A program made the position numbers and the translations under genes. 64,000 nucleotides of DNA from Pseudonocardia petroleophila (GTDB lineage: Bacteria > Actinomycetota > Actinomycetes > Mycobacteriales > Pseudonocardiaceae), in contig NZ_CP060131.1 in NCBI RefSeq assembly GCF_014235185.1, forward strand, positions 3,975,501 to 4,039,500. The letters run 5' to 3'. Shown piece by piece: positions 25,304 through 34,237 of the stretch (the first letter of the stretch is position 1; each line of letters opens with the position of its first letter). The notes under the pieces are model-generated. The model was given only the letters and a program-made list of their open reading frames with translations, had not been told where the DNA came from and searched no databases.

Positions 25304-26197
25304 GTGGCCGCACCGTTCCTCACCGAACCGCACCTGGTTCTCGCCTGGGGAACGGTGCGGCACGCGTCGTTCCCGGACCGTGTGGCCGCCGCGGCCGGCG
25401 CGGGCTACGCGTCGATCGGGCTGTCGATCGGCGCCTACCAGGTCCTGCGGGACTCGGGCTGGACCGATCGTGATCTCTCGGCGGTGCTCGACGGTCACGG
25501 GGTGGGCCTCGACGAGATCGAGGTGATCTTCGGGTTCGCCGGTCCACCCGGGCCGGCGGGCCTGGCCGACCGTCCCGGTCTGGTCTACGCGGATCCGGAG
25601 GTCGAGCAGACCGCGTTCCACCTCGCGGACGTGTTCGGCGCCCGTCGAGTCCAGGCCGTTGGCCGGCTCGCCCCCGGGCGCCCCGGCCCCGAGGTCGCGG
25701 CCGCCTTCGGCGCGCTCTGCGACCGCGCCGCACCACACGGGCTCGACGTCGCGCTCGAGTTCGTCCCCTACAGCGACATCCCCGACGCCGCTGCGGCAGC
25801 TCAGGTCGTCGCCGCGGCCGGGCGGGCGAACGGAGGGGTGTGCGTCGACAGCTGGCACCTCTTCCGCGCCGGAGCCGATCCGTCCGACCTGGCGGTCCTG
25901 GACATCGCGAACGTCCTCATGGTCCAGCTCAACGACGGTCCCGCGGGTACGGCCGGGCCGGACCGGATGGCGGAGGCGGTGCACGGCAGGAAGTGTCCGG
26001 GCGAGGGCTCGTTCGACATCGACGCCTTCCTCGCGCAGCTGGACCGGCCGGGTGCGGCCCCGGTCGTCTCCGTCGAGGTCTATTCCGACGAGCTCGATCT
26101 CCTCGAACCCGCCGAGGCGGCGTGCCGCGCCGCCGCAGCGACGCGGGCCGTGCTCGCTCGGGCCGCGGCGAGATCGGAGGCCCGGCCACCGGCCTGA
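25304..26197 (+). CDS. Sugar phosphate isomerase/epimerase-like (xylose isomerase-type TIM barrel)
   Basis: A protein of 297 residues. The AP-endonuclease-2/xylose isomerase-like barrel is recognisable from VALEFVPYSDIPDA (metal-ligand Glu near residue 147), CVDSWHLFRAGAD (Asp-x-x-His near 180), MVQLNDGPAG and SVEVYSDEL (second Glu near 256). Enzymes of this type use a divalent metal to isomerise or epimerise sugars and sugar-like hydroxyacids. In a P450/CoA pathway it may act on a non-sugar ketol. The GTG start at 25304 follows GGGAGA. It is the third gene of the operon led by 24260, convergent with the oxidoreductase at 26223. Confidence 0.78.
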   Translation: MAAPFLTEPHLVLAWGTVRHASFPDRVAAAAGAGYASIGLSIGAYQVLRDSGWTDRDLSAVLDGHGVGLDEIEVIFGFAGPPGPAGLADRPGLVYADPEVEQTAFHLADVFGARRVQAVGRLAPGRPGPEVAAAFGALCDRAAPHGLDVALEFVPYSDIPDAAAAAQVVAAAGRANGGVCVDSWHLFRAGADPSDLAVLDIANVLMVQLNDGPAGTAGPDRMAEAVHGRKCPGEGSFDIDAFLAQLDRPGAAPVVSVEVYSDELDLLEPAEAACRAAAATRAVLARAAARSEARPPA

Positions 26198-26222
26198 GCC
26201 GCTGGGACGGCCCTGCTCGCGG

Positions 26223-27206
26223 TCAGGCGCCGATGTCAACGATCGTCTTGCCCACCGCCGTCCCGCCGACGAGTGCGACGAACGCGGTGCCCGCCGCATC
26301 CAGGCCGGCGACGAGGTTCACGGCCTGGTGCAGGTCACCGCTGCGCACCCACTGTGCGAGCTCCGCACGGGCGTCGGAGTAGGAGTCCAGGTAATCGATG
26401 GTGCGGAACCCCTGCAGCGTCAGGGAGCGGGTGAGCATCAGGTACCAGTCGATGTCGAGCGGCGGGACGCGTCCTGCCGCCAGGCCGGTCATCTGGCCGC
26501 ACAGTGCGATGCGGCCGCGGGGGCGGAGCTGTTCGACCACCCGTGCCGATGTGCTGCCCCAGACGTTGTCGAAGTAGCCATCGACCCCGTCTGGAGCCCA
26601 TGCGGCGAGCTGCGCCGGCCACTCCTCGTCGTGGTGGTCGAGCGCTGACAGACCGAGATCGGCAAGAGCGTCACGCTTGCGGTCGGAGCCCACCAGGCCG
26701 AGGACTCGTGCTCCGCTGCGTCGCGCGATCTGCAGAGCCACCTGTCCGACGCCGCCGGAGGCGCCACTCACGACGAGGTGCTCGCCTTCGCGCGGTCGCA
26801 GAACACGGGTGACACCGAAGTAGGCAGTGAGTCCGCTCAGACCCAGCAGCCCGACGTAGTGGTGCAGCGGGATCGCGGAATCGGGCTCGAACGCGGTCAG
26901 TCGTCCGGCGTCGACCACCACATGGTCCGCCCAGTCGAGCTCACCGGTCACCCACGTGCCCTCGGCGAGTGCGGGCTCGCGGCTGGCCACGATCTGCCCG
27001 ACCGCTCCCGCGGGCGGGGTGTCACCTGCCGTGAGGGACCGGATGCGGATGCGCTGATAGGGGTCGAGCGACAGGTGCCGTACGCGCACGAGAACCTGGC
27101 CCGGCGCGAGAGGAGACAGAACGCGTTCGGCTGTCGTGAAGGCGTCGTCGGTGAGTGGCAGGTCTCCGGGGCGGGTCAGACGAACCTCGCGAGCGATGGC
27201 GGGCAT
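26223..27206 (-). CDS. MDR-family NADP-dependent 2-alkenal reductase/quinone oxidoreductase
   Basis: A protein of 327 residues of the zinc-free medium-chain dehydrogenase family. PLAPGQVLVRVRHLSLDPYQR and the Rossmann loop SGASGGVGQVALQIARRSG near residue 150 are characteristic, as is YFDNVWG. It reduces activated double bonds or quinones with NADPH. The start is the ATG at 27204-27206, preceded by AAAGGGGGA. The much longer frame on this strand runs antisense to the P450 gene and was rejected. The gene is divergent from the P450 at 27462 and shares with it the region containing operator 5. Confidence 0.85.
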   Translation of the reverse strand: MPAIAREVRLTRPGDLPLTDDAFTTAERVLSPLAPGQVLVRVRHLSLDPYQRIRIRSLTAGDTPPAGAVGQIVASREPALAEGTWVTGELDWADHVVVDAGRLTAFEPDSAIPLHHYVGLLGLSGLTAYFGVTRVLRPREGEHLVVSGASGGVGQVALQIARRSGARVLGLVGSDRKRDALADLGLSALDHHDEEWPAQLAAWAPDGVDGYFDNVWGSTSARVVEQLRPRGRIALCGQMTGLAAGRVPPLDIDWYLMLTRSLTLQGFRTIDYLDSYSDARAELAQWVRSGDLHQAVNLVAGLDAAGTAFVALVGGTAVGKTIVDIGA

Positions 27207-27349
27207 GGATTCCCCCTTTCTGGTCTGCTGGACTGGGCGGCCGGGCTCCGACCGCAGCGGCCTACACGGGTCCCGTGGCGGTCGAAGCGCGGGACTCCGC
27301 GATTCGCAGCGACGGCACGGGCCCGTCGTGATACCGACCCGATCGTCGC

Positions 27350-27400
27350 TTGACTGGGACGCGGAGGCGCTGACAATATCAGACTCTTTAACTAGGTGAA
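27350..27400 (+). promoter_or_regulatory. Promoter TTGACT-N18-CAATAT with operator site 5
   Basis: A -35 box TTGACT at 27350-27355 and a -10 box CAATAT at 27374-27379, spaced by 18 bp, face the P450 gene at 27462. Operator TTAAC-TAG-GTGAA occupies 27388-27400, just at or beyond the expected transcription start. Unlike the other four sites it does not overlap the -10 box, but it would still block initiation or early elongation. Confidence 0.7.
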
Positions 27401-27461
27401 CTAACGGTGGCGACAGGTTGATCCGGCCACCGACCTGCTCGCTCACCAACGGAGGTGTCTG

Positions 27462-28703
27462 ATGGCCACTCTGACCAACGACTGGCCCGCGTTCCTGTCG
27501 GCGGAGGTCGCCGCCGACCCCAACGCCTTCTACCGGCGCCTGCGCGCGGAGTCTCCGGTGCACTGGGACGAGGGTCTGGGCGGATACCTGCTCAGCCGCC
27601 ACGCCGATGTCGGGGCGGCGTACCGCGATCCCGCGTTCTCCACCCGCAACTACGAGGAGCGCCTCGAGCCGGTGTTCGGCCGCTCGCTGCTGCAGATGGA
27701 CGGCAGCGAGCACAGCCGCAAACGGGCGCTGGTGACTCCGTACTTTCGAGGCAAGGGCCTGACGAAGTGGGAGCCGGTGATCGCACGCAACATCGCGGCG
27801 ATCCTGGACCGCTCGGTCGTCTCGGCCTCCGACGCGCTCGCTTCGCGGTTCCGGCCGGGCGACACGGTCGATCTGCTCGCCGAGTTCGGCAATTACCTGC
27901 CGGTCTACGTGATCACGGACATGCTGGGCCTGCCGCACGCCGACTACGGCCGCTTCTTCGCCTGGTACTCCGCCCACATCGACTTCCTGGGCAACCTCGC
28001 CCGCGATCCGAGGATCGACGCGCGAGGTCGGGCAGCTACGGCCGAACTGTGGGAGTACCTCACGCCGATCATCGCCCAGCGGCGCGCCGAACCGGGGGAA
28101 GACTTGATCTCTGCTCTGGTCGTCGCCGAGATCGACGGGGAGACGCTCGATGACATCGAGGTCTGCACCCATGTCACACAGATCCTCAACGCCGGCTCGG
28201 AAACCACGGGTAAGGCCCTGGCGAGCATGTTCACCCACCTGCTCGAGCAGCGAGACCTGTTCGAGGCCGTGCGGGACGACCGGAGCAACCTCACACCGGC
28301 CATCAGCGAGACGTTGCGGCTCAGCCCGCCGTCGCAGATGAACGGGCGGCAGACCGCGGCAGAGGTGCAGATCGAGGGCGTCTCGATCCCGCCCGGCTCG
28401 CTGGTGATGCTGCTCATGGCATCGGCGAACCGCGACGAGCGGCGTTTCGCGAATCCGGACTCGTTCGACCCGAGCAGGACCGATCTGAACCACGAGAAGG
28501 CGTTCACCGCGTCCGGCGACCATTTCGCCTTCGGGTTCGGGCGGCACTTCTGCCTCGGCGCGATGTTGGCGAAGTCCGAGTTGGAGCAGTCGAGCTCGGT
28601 GCTGCTCGACCGTTTTCCGGACATGCGGTTCGCCGGCGGCCGGGTGCCCACCTGGGCGGGTCTGAAGATGCGGTCGGTCGAATCACTCCAGGTGACGCTC
28701 TGA
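27462..28703 (+). CDS. Cytochrome P450 (paralogue B)
   Basis: A protein of 413 residues. I-helix AGSETT, K-helix SETLRL and haem loop FGFGRHFCLG with Cys364 are present. It matches the P450 at 7750 along its length, with the same numbering of the haem ligand, so the two arose by duplication. The most obvious differences lie in the region corresponding to the B-C and F-G loops and just before the I-helix, which suggests different substrates or regioselectivity. The ATG at 27462 has GGAGG upstream. It is followed after 95 bp by a LuxR-type regulator. An external ferredoxin and reductase are required. Confidence 0.9.
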   Translation: MATLTNDWPAFLSAEVAADPNAFYRRLRAESPVHWDEGLGGYLLSRHADVGAAYRDPAFSTRNYEERLEPVFGRSLLQMDGSEHSRKRALVTPYFRGKGLTKWEPVIARNIAAILDRSVVSASDALASRFRPGDTVDLLAEFGNYLPVYVITDMLGLPHADYGRFFAWYSAHIDFLGNLARDPRIDARGRAATAELWEYLTPIIAQRRAEPGEDLISALVVAEIDGETLDDIEVCTHVTQILNAGSETTGKALASMFTHLLEQRDLFEAVRDDRSNLTPAISETLRLSPPSQMNGRQTAAEVQIEGVSIPPGSLVMLLMASANRDERRFANPDSFDPSRTDLNHEKAFTASGDHFAFGFGRHFCLGAMLAKSELEQSSSVLLDRFPDMRFAGGRVPTWAGLKMRSVESLQVTL

Positions 28704-28798
28704 CCCGGCACGGCTGCCCCTGACGACGGCGGTGTCGCACGACCGGGGTTGGCTACGCAGGGTCCCCGACCAGCGAGGTTCCAGGACGAAGGAGTCCC

Positions 28799-31168
28799 AT
28801 GGCGCTTCCCACCGGCGAGGCCGCCGACAGTGCCGGCGGACGGTCCACCGGTCTTCACGGGTTCCCGGCCGAGATGACGAGCTTCGTCGGTCGGCGGGCC
28901 GAGGTGCGCAGCGTGCGCAAGCACCTGGAGGAGTCCCGCCTGGTCACACTCACGGGAGTGGGTGGAGTGGGCAAGACCCGGCTCGCCTGCACCGTCGCCA
29001 CCGAACTGCGGCGTGCGTATCCCGACGGCATCTGGTTCATCGACCTGTCCGAGCTCATGGAAGAGGAACTCGTTCCGGCCGCCGTAGCCGACGCGCTGGG
29101 GGTGCGCTCCAGTCCTACCAACAGCGTGCTGTTCGAGAGCCTCGCCCACCGTCAGGCCCTCGTCGTCCTCGACAACTGCGAGCACCTGCTCGAGGCGTGC
29201 AGCGCCTTGGCGCACAAGCTGCTCCGGAGTGCGCCGAAGATGCGCATCATGACGACCAGCAGGGAACCGCTCAGCGTGCTTGGGGAGACGATCTTCGACG
29301 TCACGCCGCTGTCGCTCGCGTCGCGAGAGCGCTATGGGACGGCCCCGGCCCGTGATGGGAGCCGGTCGGAGGCAGTGGACCTCTTCGAGGCGCGCGCCAC
29401 GGCGGTGCAGCCCGAGTTCCGGATGGAGGGGGCGAACCGCAGAGCGGTCGCAGAGCTCTGCGATCTGCTCGACGGGATACCCCTGGCCATCGAGCTGGCG
29501 GCGTTCCAGGTACGGAGCTTCCCGGTCACCCAGATCCTGACGCGTCACGAGTCGATCTTCGACATCCTGACACGGGGGAACCGTGCAGGCCCGCACCGCC
29601 ATCAGACGCTCCAGGCCACGCTGGAGTGGAGCTACGACCTGTGCCTTCCCGGAGAGCGCATGCTCTGGCAACGCCTGTCGGTCTTCACCGGCAGCTTCGA
29701 CCTCGACGCCGTCCAAGGCGTGTGCGGCGATGCGCAGGACCGACTCGACGTACTCGAACACTTCCCGAGGCTGATCGAGAAGTCGATCGTCGCCGTGCTG
29801 GGCAGCGGTCCGAGCACGCGGTACCGGCTACTCGAAAGCATCAGGCACTTCGGCGGATCGAAGCTCGCAGAGCACGACGACGTCGACACATGGCGAAGGC
29901 GCCATCGCGACCACTACCTGCGCGTGACGCTCTTGAGCGAGAGGCATGTCAACGGTCCGGAGCAGGTCGAGTGGAACGGCCGGCTCCAGGACGACTTCCC
30001 GAACATCCGGTCGGCCCTTGACTACTGCTTCACGACCGCAGAGGAGTACGCGACCGGACTGCGCATGGCCGGCTCCCTCTGGTTCTTCTGGAACGCGAGC
30101 GGACATCTGCGGGACGGGCGCCATTGGCTCGACCGGGCGCTGGAGCTGGCCTCTGAGGCCACCCCGGAGCGGGCGAAGGCTCTCTGGGCGGTCGGCTGGT
30201 ACGCCATGGTGCAGGGCGACTCCGGGGTCGCGCTCGGGGCCTTGGAGGAATCCGCAGCAGTGGCGCGCAGCACTGGAGACGACCACGCCTTCGCGACGGC
30301 CCTGCAGTTCCAGGGTACCGCGGCGCAGACGAGGGGCGATCTCACATCAGCACGCGATCTGCTGGTCGCGGCGATGCAGCGTCACGAGGAGGGGAGCCAC
30401 GACGATGTCCTTGCGATCCTGTGCGCCGCACAGCTCGGCTTCGTCTACTGCGTCCTGGGGATGCAGGCTGACGCCCTCCGGCACGTCGACGCGGCGATCG
30501 CCGTGGGTCGCCGTACGGGCGAGCGCTTCGCCACCTCGTGGGCGCTCTGGTCACGGGGCCTGATCGCCTGGTCGACCGGGTCGTTCGACGACGCGGGTGT
30601 GGTCCTGCGCGAGTCGATCGAGCTGAAGTGGACGTTGCACGACTGGCTCGGGATGGCGGCGTGCATCGAGCTCCTGACCTGGCTCGCGGTTGAGGACGGT
30701 GACTATCGCGGCGCAGCACGGCTTCTGGGCATCGGCCGCGGCCTCTGTGGAGACCTCGGGAGCTCTCCACTGTTCGGCGACGTCACGTTGAGCGAGACGC
30801 GTGAGCGCTACGAGCTCAGAGCGCGGAGATCGCTGGGAACGCGGCGCTTCGACGATGAGCGGGCCGACGCGGAGGCGCTGGACCGCGGGCAGGCGATAGC
30901 CCACGTCCTCGCGACCCGCGCTCGCGAGGAGCGGAGAGCGGCCCCTGCAGTGCCCGAGGCCGTGCTGACCCGTCGTGAGACCGAGGTGGTCCGGCTGATC
31001 GTCGACGGTATGACCAACAAAGAGATCGCCGACACCCTGGTCATCTCGCGACGCACGGTCGAGGGCCACGTCGAACGGGCGCTGGTCAAGCTGGGCCTGC
31101 GCTCACGAAGCCAGCTCGCAGCGTGGTTCGTCCAGGAGCACGCGGCACCGTCCGCTGACAACAGCTGA
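28799..31168 (+). CDS. Large ATP-binding LuxR-family regulator
   Basis: A protein of 789 residues. The N-terminal AAA/NB-ARC-type ATPase has Walker A GVGGVGKT at residues 53-60 and Walker B ALVVLDNCEHL near residue 120. The middle is an all-alpha repeat region resembling TPRs (residues about 420-690, for example AKALWAVGWYAMVQGD). The C-terminus is a LuxR/GerE DNA-binding domain starting LTRRETEVVRLIVDGMTNKEIA near residue 720. Such proteins sense a metabolite or protein partner and activate operons. It lies between P450-B and the P450-C cassette and could activate either. The ATG at 28799 follows GAAGGAG. Confidence 0.85.
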   Translation: MALPTGEAADSAGGRSTGLHGFPAEMTSFVGRRAEVRSVRKHLEESRLVTLTGVGGVGKTRLACTVATELRRAYPDGIWFIDLSELMEEELVPAAVADALGVRSSPTNSVLFESLAHRQALVVLDNCEHLLEACSALAHKLLRSAPKMRIMTTSREPLSVLGETIFDVTPLSLASRERYGTAPARDGSRSEAVDLFEARATAVQPEFRMEGANRRAVAELCDLLDGIPLAIELAAFQVRSFPVTQILTRHESIFDILTRGNRAGPHRHQTLQATLEWSYDLCLPGERMLWQRLSVFTGSFDLDAVQGVCGDAQDRLDVLEHFPRLIEKSIVAVLGSGPSTRYRLLESIRHFGGSKLAEHDDVDTWRRRHRDHYLRVTLLSERHVNGPEQVEWNGRLQDDFPNIRSALDYCFTTAEEYATGLRMAGSLWFFWNASGHLRDGRHWLDRALELASEATPERAKALWAVGWYAMVQGDSGVALGALEESAAVARSTGDDHAFATALQFQGTAAQTRGDLTSARDLLVAAMQRHEEGSHDDVLAILCAAQLGFVYCVLGMQADALRHVDAAIAVGRRTGERFATSWALWSRGLIAWSTGSFDDAGVVLRESIELKWTLHDWLGMAACIELLTWLAVEDGDYRGAARLLGIGRGLCGDLGSSPLFGDVTLSETRERYELRARRSLGTRRFDDERADAEALDRGQAIAHVLATRAREERRAAPAVPEAVLTRRETEVVRLIVDGMTNKEIADTLVISRRTVEGHVERALVKLGLRSRSQLAAWFVQEHAAPSADNS

Positions 31169-31379
31169 CCCGGTGACCACACCCGCGGCAACGCGGAGCA
31201 GGTAGTGGAGCAGGTAATTCGCACGTGCTCGCCGGGCCACTTCGCGTGAGACGGTCGTCACCGCAAGGGGCGAGCCGACGAAGGCAAGGAGCTCAGCCCC
31301 GAGGGCGCCATCTGCGTCCACTGCCGCTCGCCGGCCCTCCGTCGGTTCCGAGATCTCAACGAGGAGAAGCGAGAGTCAC

Positions 31380-32591
31380 ATGACCTCGACCACTGTTCCG
31401 CCACGTCCCCAGGTGACCTCTCCCGCCTTCGCGGAGGACCCCCACAGCTACTACCCGATCATGCGGGACCACTACCCGGTGCTCCGCGACGAGGCCAGCG
31501 GCTACTACTTCGTGAGCCGGTTCGAGGACGTCGAGCGCGTCTACCGCGACTCCGAGGCCTTCAGCAACGAGAACTACGGCTTCCAGATGGAGCCGGTGAT
31601 CGGGCGGACCGTCATCCAGATGGCGGGCCGCGAGCACACCATCAACCGCAAGCTCATCACGCCGGCGCTGCGCGGCAACTACCTCGACCAGCTGCTGCCG
31701 CAGGTCGACGAGCTCGCCGCCGAGATGATCGCGCAGTTCCCCGACTCGGGCACGGTCGACCTCATCGAGGACTTCACCAAGTGGTTCCCGATCAACGTCA
31801 TCGTGCGCATGCTCGATCTCCCCAAGGCCGACATGTCGAAGTTCCACGAGTGGTACTCGTCGCTGATGGCCTTCCTGTCGAACCTGACGGGCGACCAGGA
31901 GATCCACGAGTGGGGGATGCGCACGCAGAAGGACTACCCCGCCTACATCCTGCCGATCATCGCCGAACGCCGTCGGAACCCGGGTGACGACCTCATCTCT
32001 CGCCTGACCGTTGTGGAGATGGAGGGGGAGGTGATGTCGGACGAGCAGATCAAGGCTCTGATCGGCCTCCTCCTGATCGCGGGTGGAGAGACCACCGACA
32101 AGGCGATCGCCAGCACGATCAAGCACCTGATGGAGAACCCCGACCAGCTCGCCGCCGTCCGCGCAGACCGCAGCCTCGTCTCCGCGGCGGTCGTCGAGAA
32201 CCTGCGCTACCACCCGCCGGTGCAGATCATCCTGCGCACGGCCGTGCAGGACGTCGAGGTCTCCGGCGAGACCATCCCCGCCGGCAGCGTCGTGGGCTGC
32301 GTCAACGGCGCCGCCAACCGCGACGAGCGCCGCTTCAAGGACCCCGACAAGTTCGACGTCTTCCGCGACGACGTGTCGACGAAGAACGCCTTCCTCGGCT
32401 CAGCCGACCACATCGCGTTCGCCCTCGGGCGGCACTTCTGCGTGGGGTCGTTGCTGGCGAAGCGCGAGGCCGAGACGGCGATCAACCTCGTGCTCGATCG
32501 CTTCCCGACCCTGGAGTACGCCGACGGTTTCACCCCGAAGGACGTCGGCCTGTTCACCCGCGGTCCCGAGAAGCTCGTGGTCAAGGCCTGA
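31380..32591 (+). CDS. Cytochrome P450 (C), head of the alcohol/aldehyde oxidation cassette
   Basis: A protein of 403 residues. I-helix AGGETTD, K-helix VENLRY and the haem loop FALGRHFCVG with Cys354 are visible. It is a different subfamily from the paired P450s A and B. It is followed closely by aldehyde dehydrogenase, alcohol dehydrogenase, ferredoxin and reductase genes. That order resembles terpene-hydroxylating P450 operons, in which a methyl group is taken to alcohol, aldehyde and acid (inference from operon content). Codons are almost exclusively C/G-ending, suggesting high expression. The ATG at 31380 follows GGAGAAGCGAGAG. Confidence 0.9.
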   Translation: MTSTTVPPRPQVTSPAFAEDPHSYYPIMRDHYPVLRDEASGYYFVSRFEDVERVYRDSEAFSNENYGFQMEPVIGRTVIQMAGREHTINRKLITPALRGNYLDQLLPQVDELAAEMIAQFPDSGTVDLIEDFTKWFPINVIVRMLDLPKADMSKFHEWYSSLMAFLSNLTGDQEIHEWGMRTQKDYPAYILPIIAERRRNPGDDLISRLTVVEMEGEVMSDEQIKALIGLLLIAGGETTDKAIASTIKHLMENPDQLAAVRADRSLVSAAVVENLRYHPPVQIILRTAVQDVEVSGETIPAGSVVGCVNGAANRDERRFKDPDKFDVFRDDVSTKNAFLGSADHIAFALGRHFCVGSLLAKREAETAINLVLDRFPTLEYADGFTPKDVGLFTRGPEKLVVKA

Positions 32592-32634
32592 GCGTCGACC
32601 GCCTCCCGTCCCCCTGCGTGAAAGGCACCATGAC

Positions 32635-34167
32635 ATGAGCGAGCACCACGCGAACGCTGATGTGCCGCACTACCGAATGTTCATCGACGGCGACTGGATC
32701 GACGCCGAGGACCGGTACACCCTGCTCAACCCGGCTACGGAGGAAGTCGTCGCGACAGCGGCGAAGGGCACTCGCGATCACGCCGACCAGGCTGTCGCCG
32801 CAGCGAAGCGGACGTTCGAATCGGGGGTGTGGCGCGACCTCGCTCCCGGTGCACGAGCCGCAGTCCTCGACGCCGTCGCGGATGCCGTGGAGCGGCGGGG
32901 TGCTGAACTGACCCGACTCGGCACGCTGGAGGGAGGCTTCCCCCTCAAGCTGTCCAACGCGTTCAACGAGCTGATGCCCGTCGCCAACATCCGGTACTTC
33001 GCCGATCTGCTGCGCGGCTACCAGTTCGAACGCCCCGGCCCGCTCGTGGGGCCACCGCTGGTCGGTGGTGTGATCCGTCGCGAGCCGATCGGCGTCTGTG
33101 CTGCCATCATCCCCTGGAACTTCCCGCTGCCGCTCGCTGTCTGGAAGGTCATCCCGGCGCTGGCCACGGGCAACTCCGTCGTGCTCAAGACGGACGAGAA
33201 GACGCCGATCGGGGCGCTCGAGCTCGCCAAGGAGCTGCAGGCGGCAGGGGTTCCCGACGGGGTGTTCAACGTGGTGACCGGGGACGGTCAGGACGTGGGT
33301 GCGCACCTCGTCGCCCATCCCGACGTCCGGAAGGTCTCCTTCACCGGCTCGACCAGTGTCGGCAAGCAGATCGTCCGGGACGCCTCGTCGAACCTGAAGA
33401 AGGTCACTCTCGAGCTCGGCGGCAAGGGCGCGAACATCGTGCTCGACGACGCCGACGTCAGGCTCGCGGTCGACGGCTCGATCTGGGCGTTCATGATGCA
33501 CTCCGGCCAGGCGTGCGAGTCCGGGACGCGGCTGCTTCTGCCCTCGTCGCTGCACGACGAGTTCGTGGCCCGCCTCGTGGAGCGCCTGCAGTCCCAGGTG
33601 CTGGGCGACCCGCTGCAGCTGACCACGGACGTCGGGCCCCTGATCAACAACACGCAACGGGAACGGGTCCTCGGCTACATCGAGACCGCCAAGCAGCAGG
33701 GCGCCAAGGTCGTCCTGGGCGGTGGCGTGCCCGCCGGCGAGCAGTTCGCCAAGGGCTTCTGGGTGGAGCCCACCGTCCTGACCGACGTCACCAACGACAT
33801 GACCGTCGCCTGCGAAGAGGTTTTCGGACCGGTGCTGTCGGTGATCCGCTACGACTCGATCGACGAGGCCGTCAAGATCGCCAACGACACCGAGTACGGC
33901 CTGGCCGCGGGGGTGTGGGGTCGAGACCTCAGCCGGGCGATCGAGGTCGGCCGCCGCCTGGAGGCCGGATCCGTGTGGATCAACGACTGGCACCTGGCCA
34001 ACTCGGCGTACCCGTTCGGCGGCTACAAGCAGAGCGGGCAGGGCCGCGAGCTGGGTGCCGGAGCGTTCGACGAGTACACCGAGCAGAAGTCGCTGCAAAT
34101 CGGCCTCGAGCCGAAGCTGGAGAACCGGGCGTACGCGCTGGTCCTCTCCGCGCCGCCCGTGCCGTGA
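32635..34167 (+). CDS. NAD(P)-dependent aldehyde dehydrogenase
   Basis: A protein of 510 residues of the ALDH superfamily. PWNFPL near residue 162, the cofactor loop FTGSTSVGKQI near 236, the general base in LELGGKG (Glu260) and the catalytic cysteine in HSGQACES (Cys294) are all in place, and the length is standard. It would oxidise the aldehyde made from the P450-C alcohol to a carboxylic acid, ready for CoA activation. The ATG at 32635 lies 43 bp after the P450 stop, with GAAAGG upstream. It precedes the alcohol dehydrogenase gene. Confidence 0.92.
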   Translation: MSEHHANADVPHYRMFIDGDWIDAEDRYTLLNPATEEVVATAAKGTRDHADQAVAAAKRTFESGVWRDLAPGARAAVLDAVADAVERRGAELTRLGTLEGGFPLKLSNAFNELMPVANIRYFADLLRGYQFERPGPLVGPPLVGGVIRREPIGVCAAIIPWNFPLPLAVWKVIPALATGNSVVLKTDEKTPIGALELAKELQAAGVPDGVFNVVTGDGQDVGAHLVAHPDVRKVSFTGSTSVGKQIVRDASSNLKKVTLELGGKGANIVLDDADVRLAVDGSIWAFMMHSGQACESGTRLLLPSSLHDEFVARLVERLQSQVLGDPLQLTTDVGPLINNTQRERVLGYIETAKQQGAKVVLGGGVPAGEQFAKGFWVEPTVLTDVTNDMTVACEEVFGPVLSVIRYDSIDEAVKIANDTEYGLAAGVWGRDLSRAIEVGRRLEAGSVWINDWHLANSAYPFGGYKQSGQGRELGAGAFDEYTEQKSLQIGLEPKLENRAYALVLSAPPVP

Positions 34168-34237
34168 CAGCCGGGCAGACCGTTCGACCCGTCCCCTCCG
34201 GCCCCGACACCTGCGACAACGACCTGGAGACCGCATC

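Noticed and set aside
27207..28547. N-terminal extension of the MDR oxidoreductase to a 774-residue protein
   Set aside because: The extension is antisense to P450-B; the ATG at 27206 with its own ribosome site gives a normal-length MDR enzyme.
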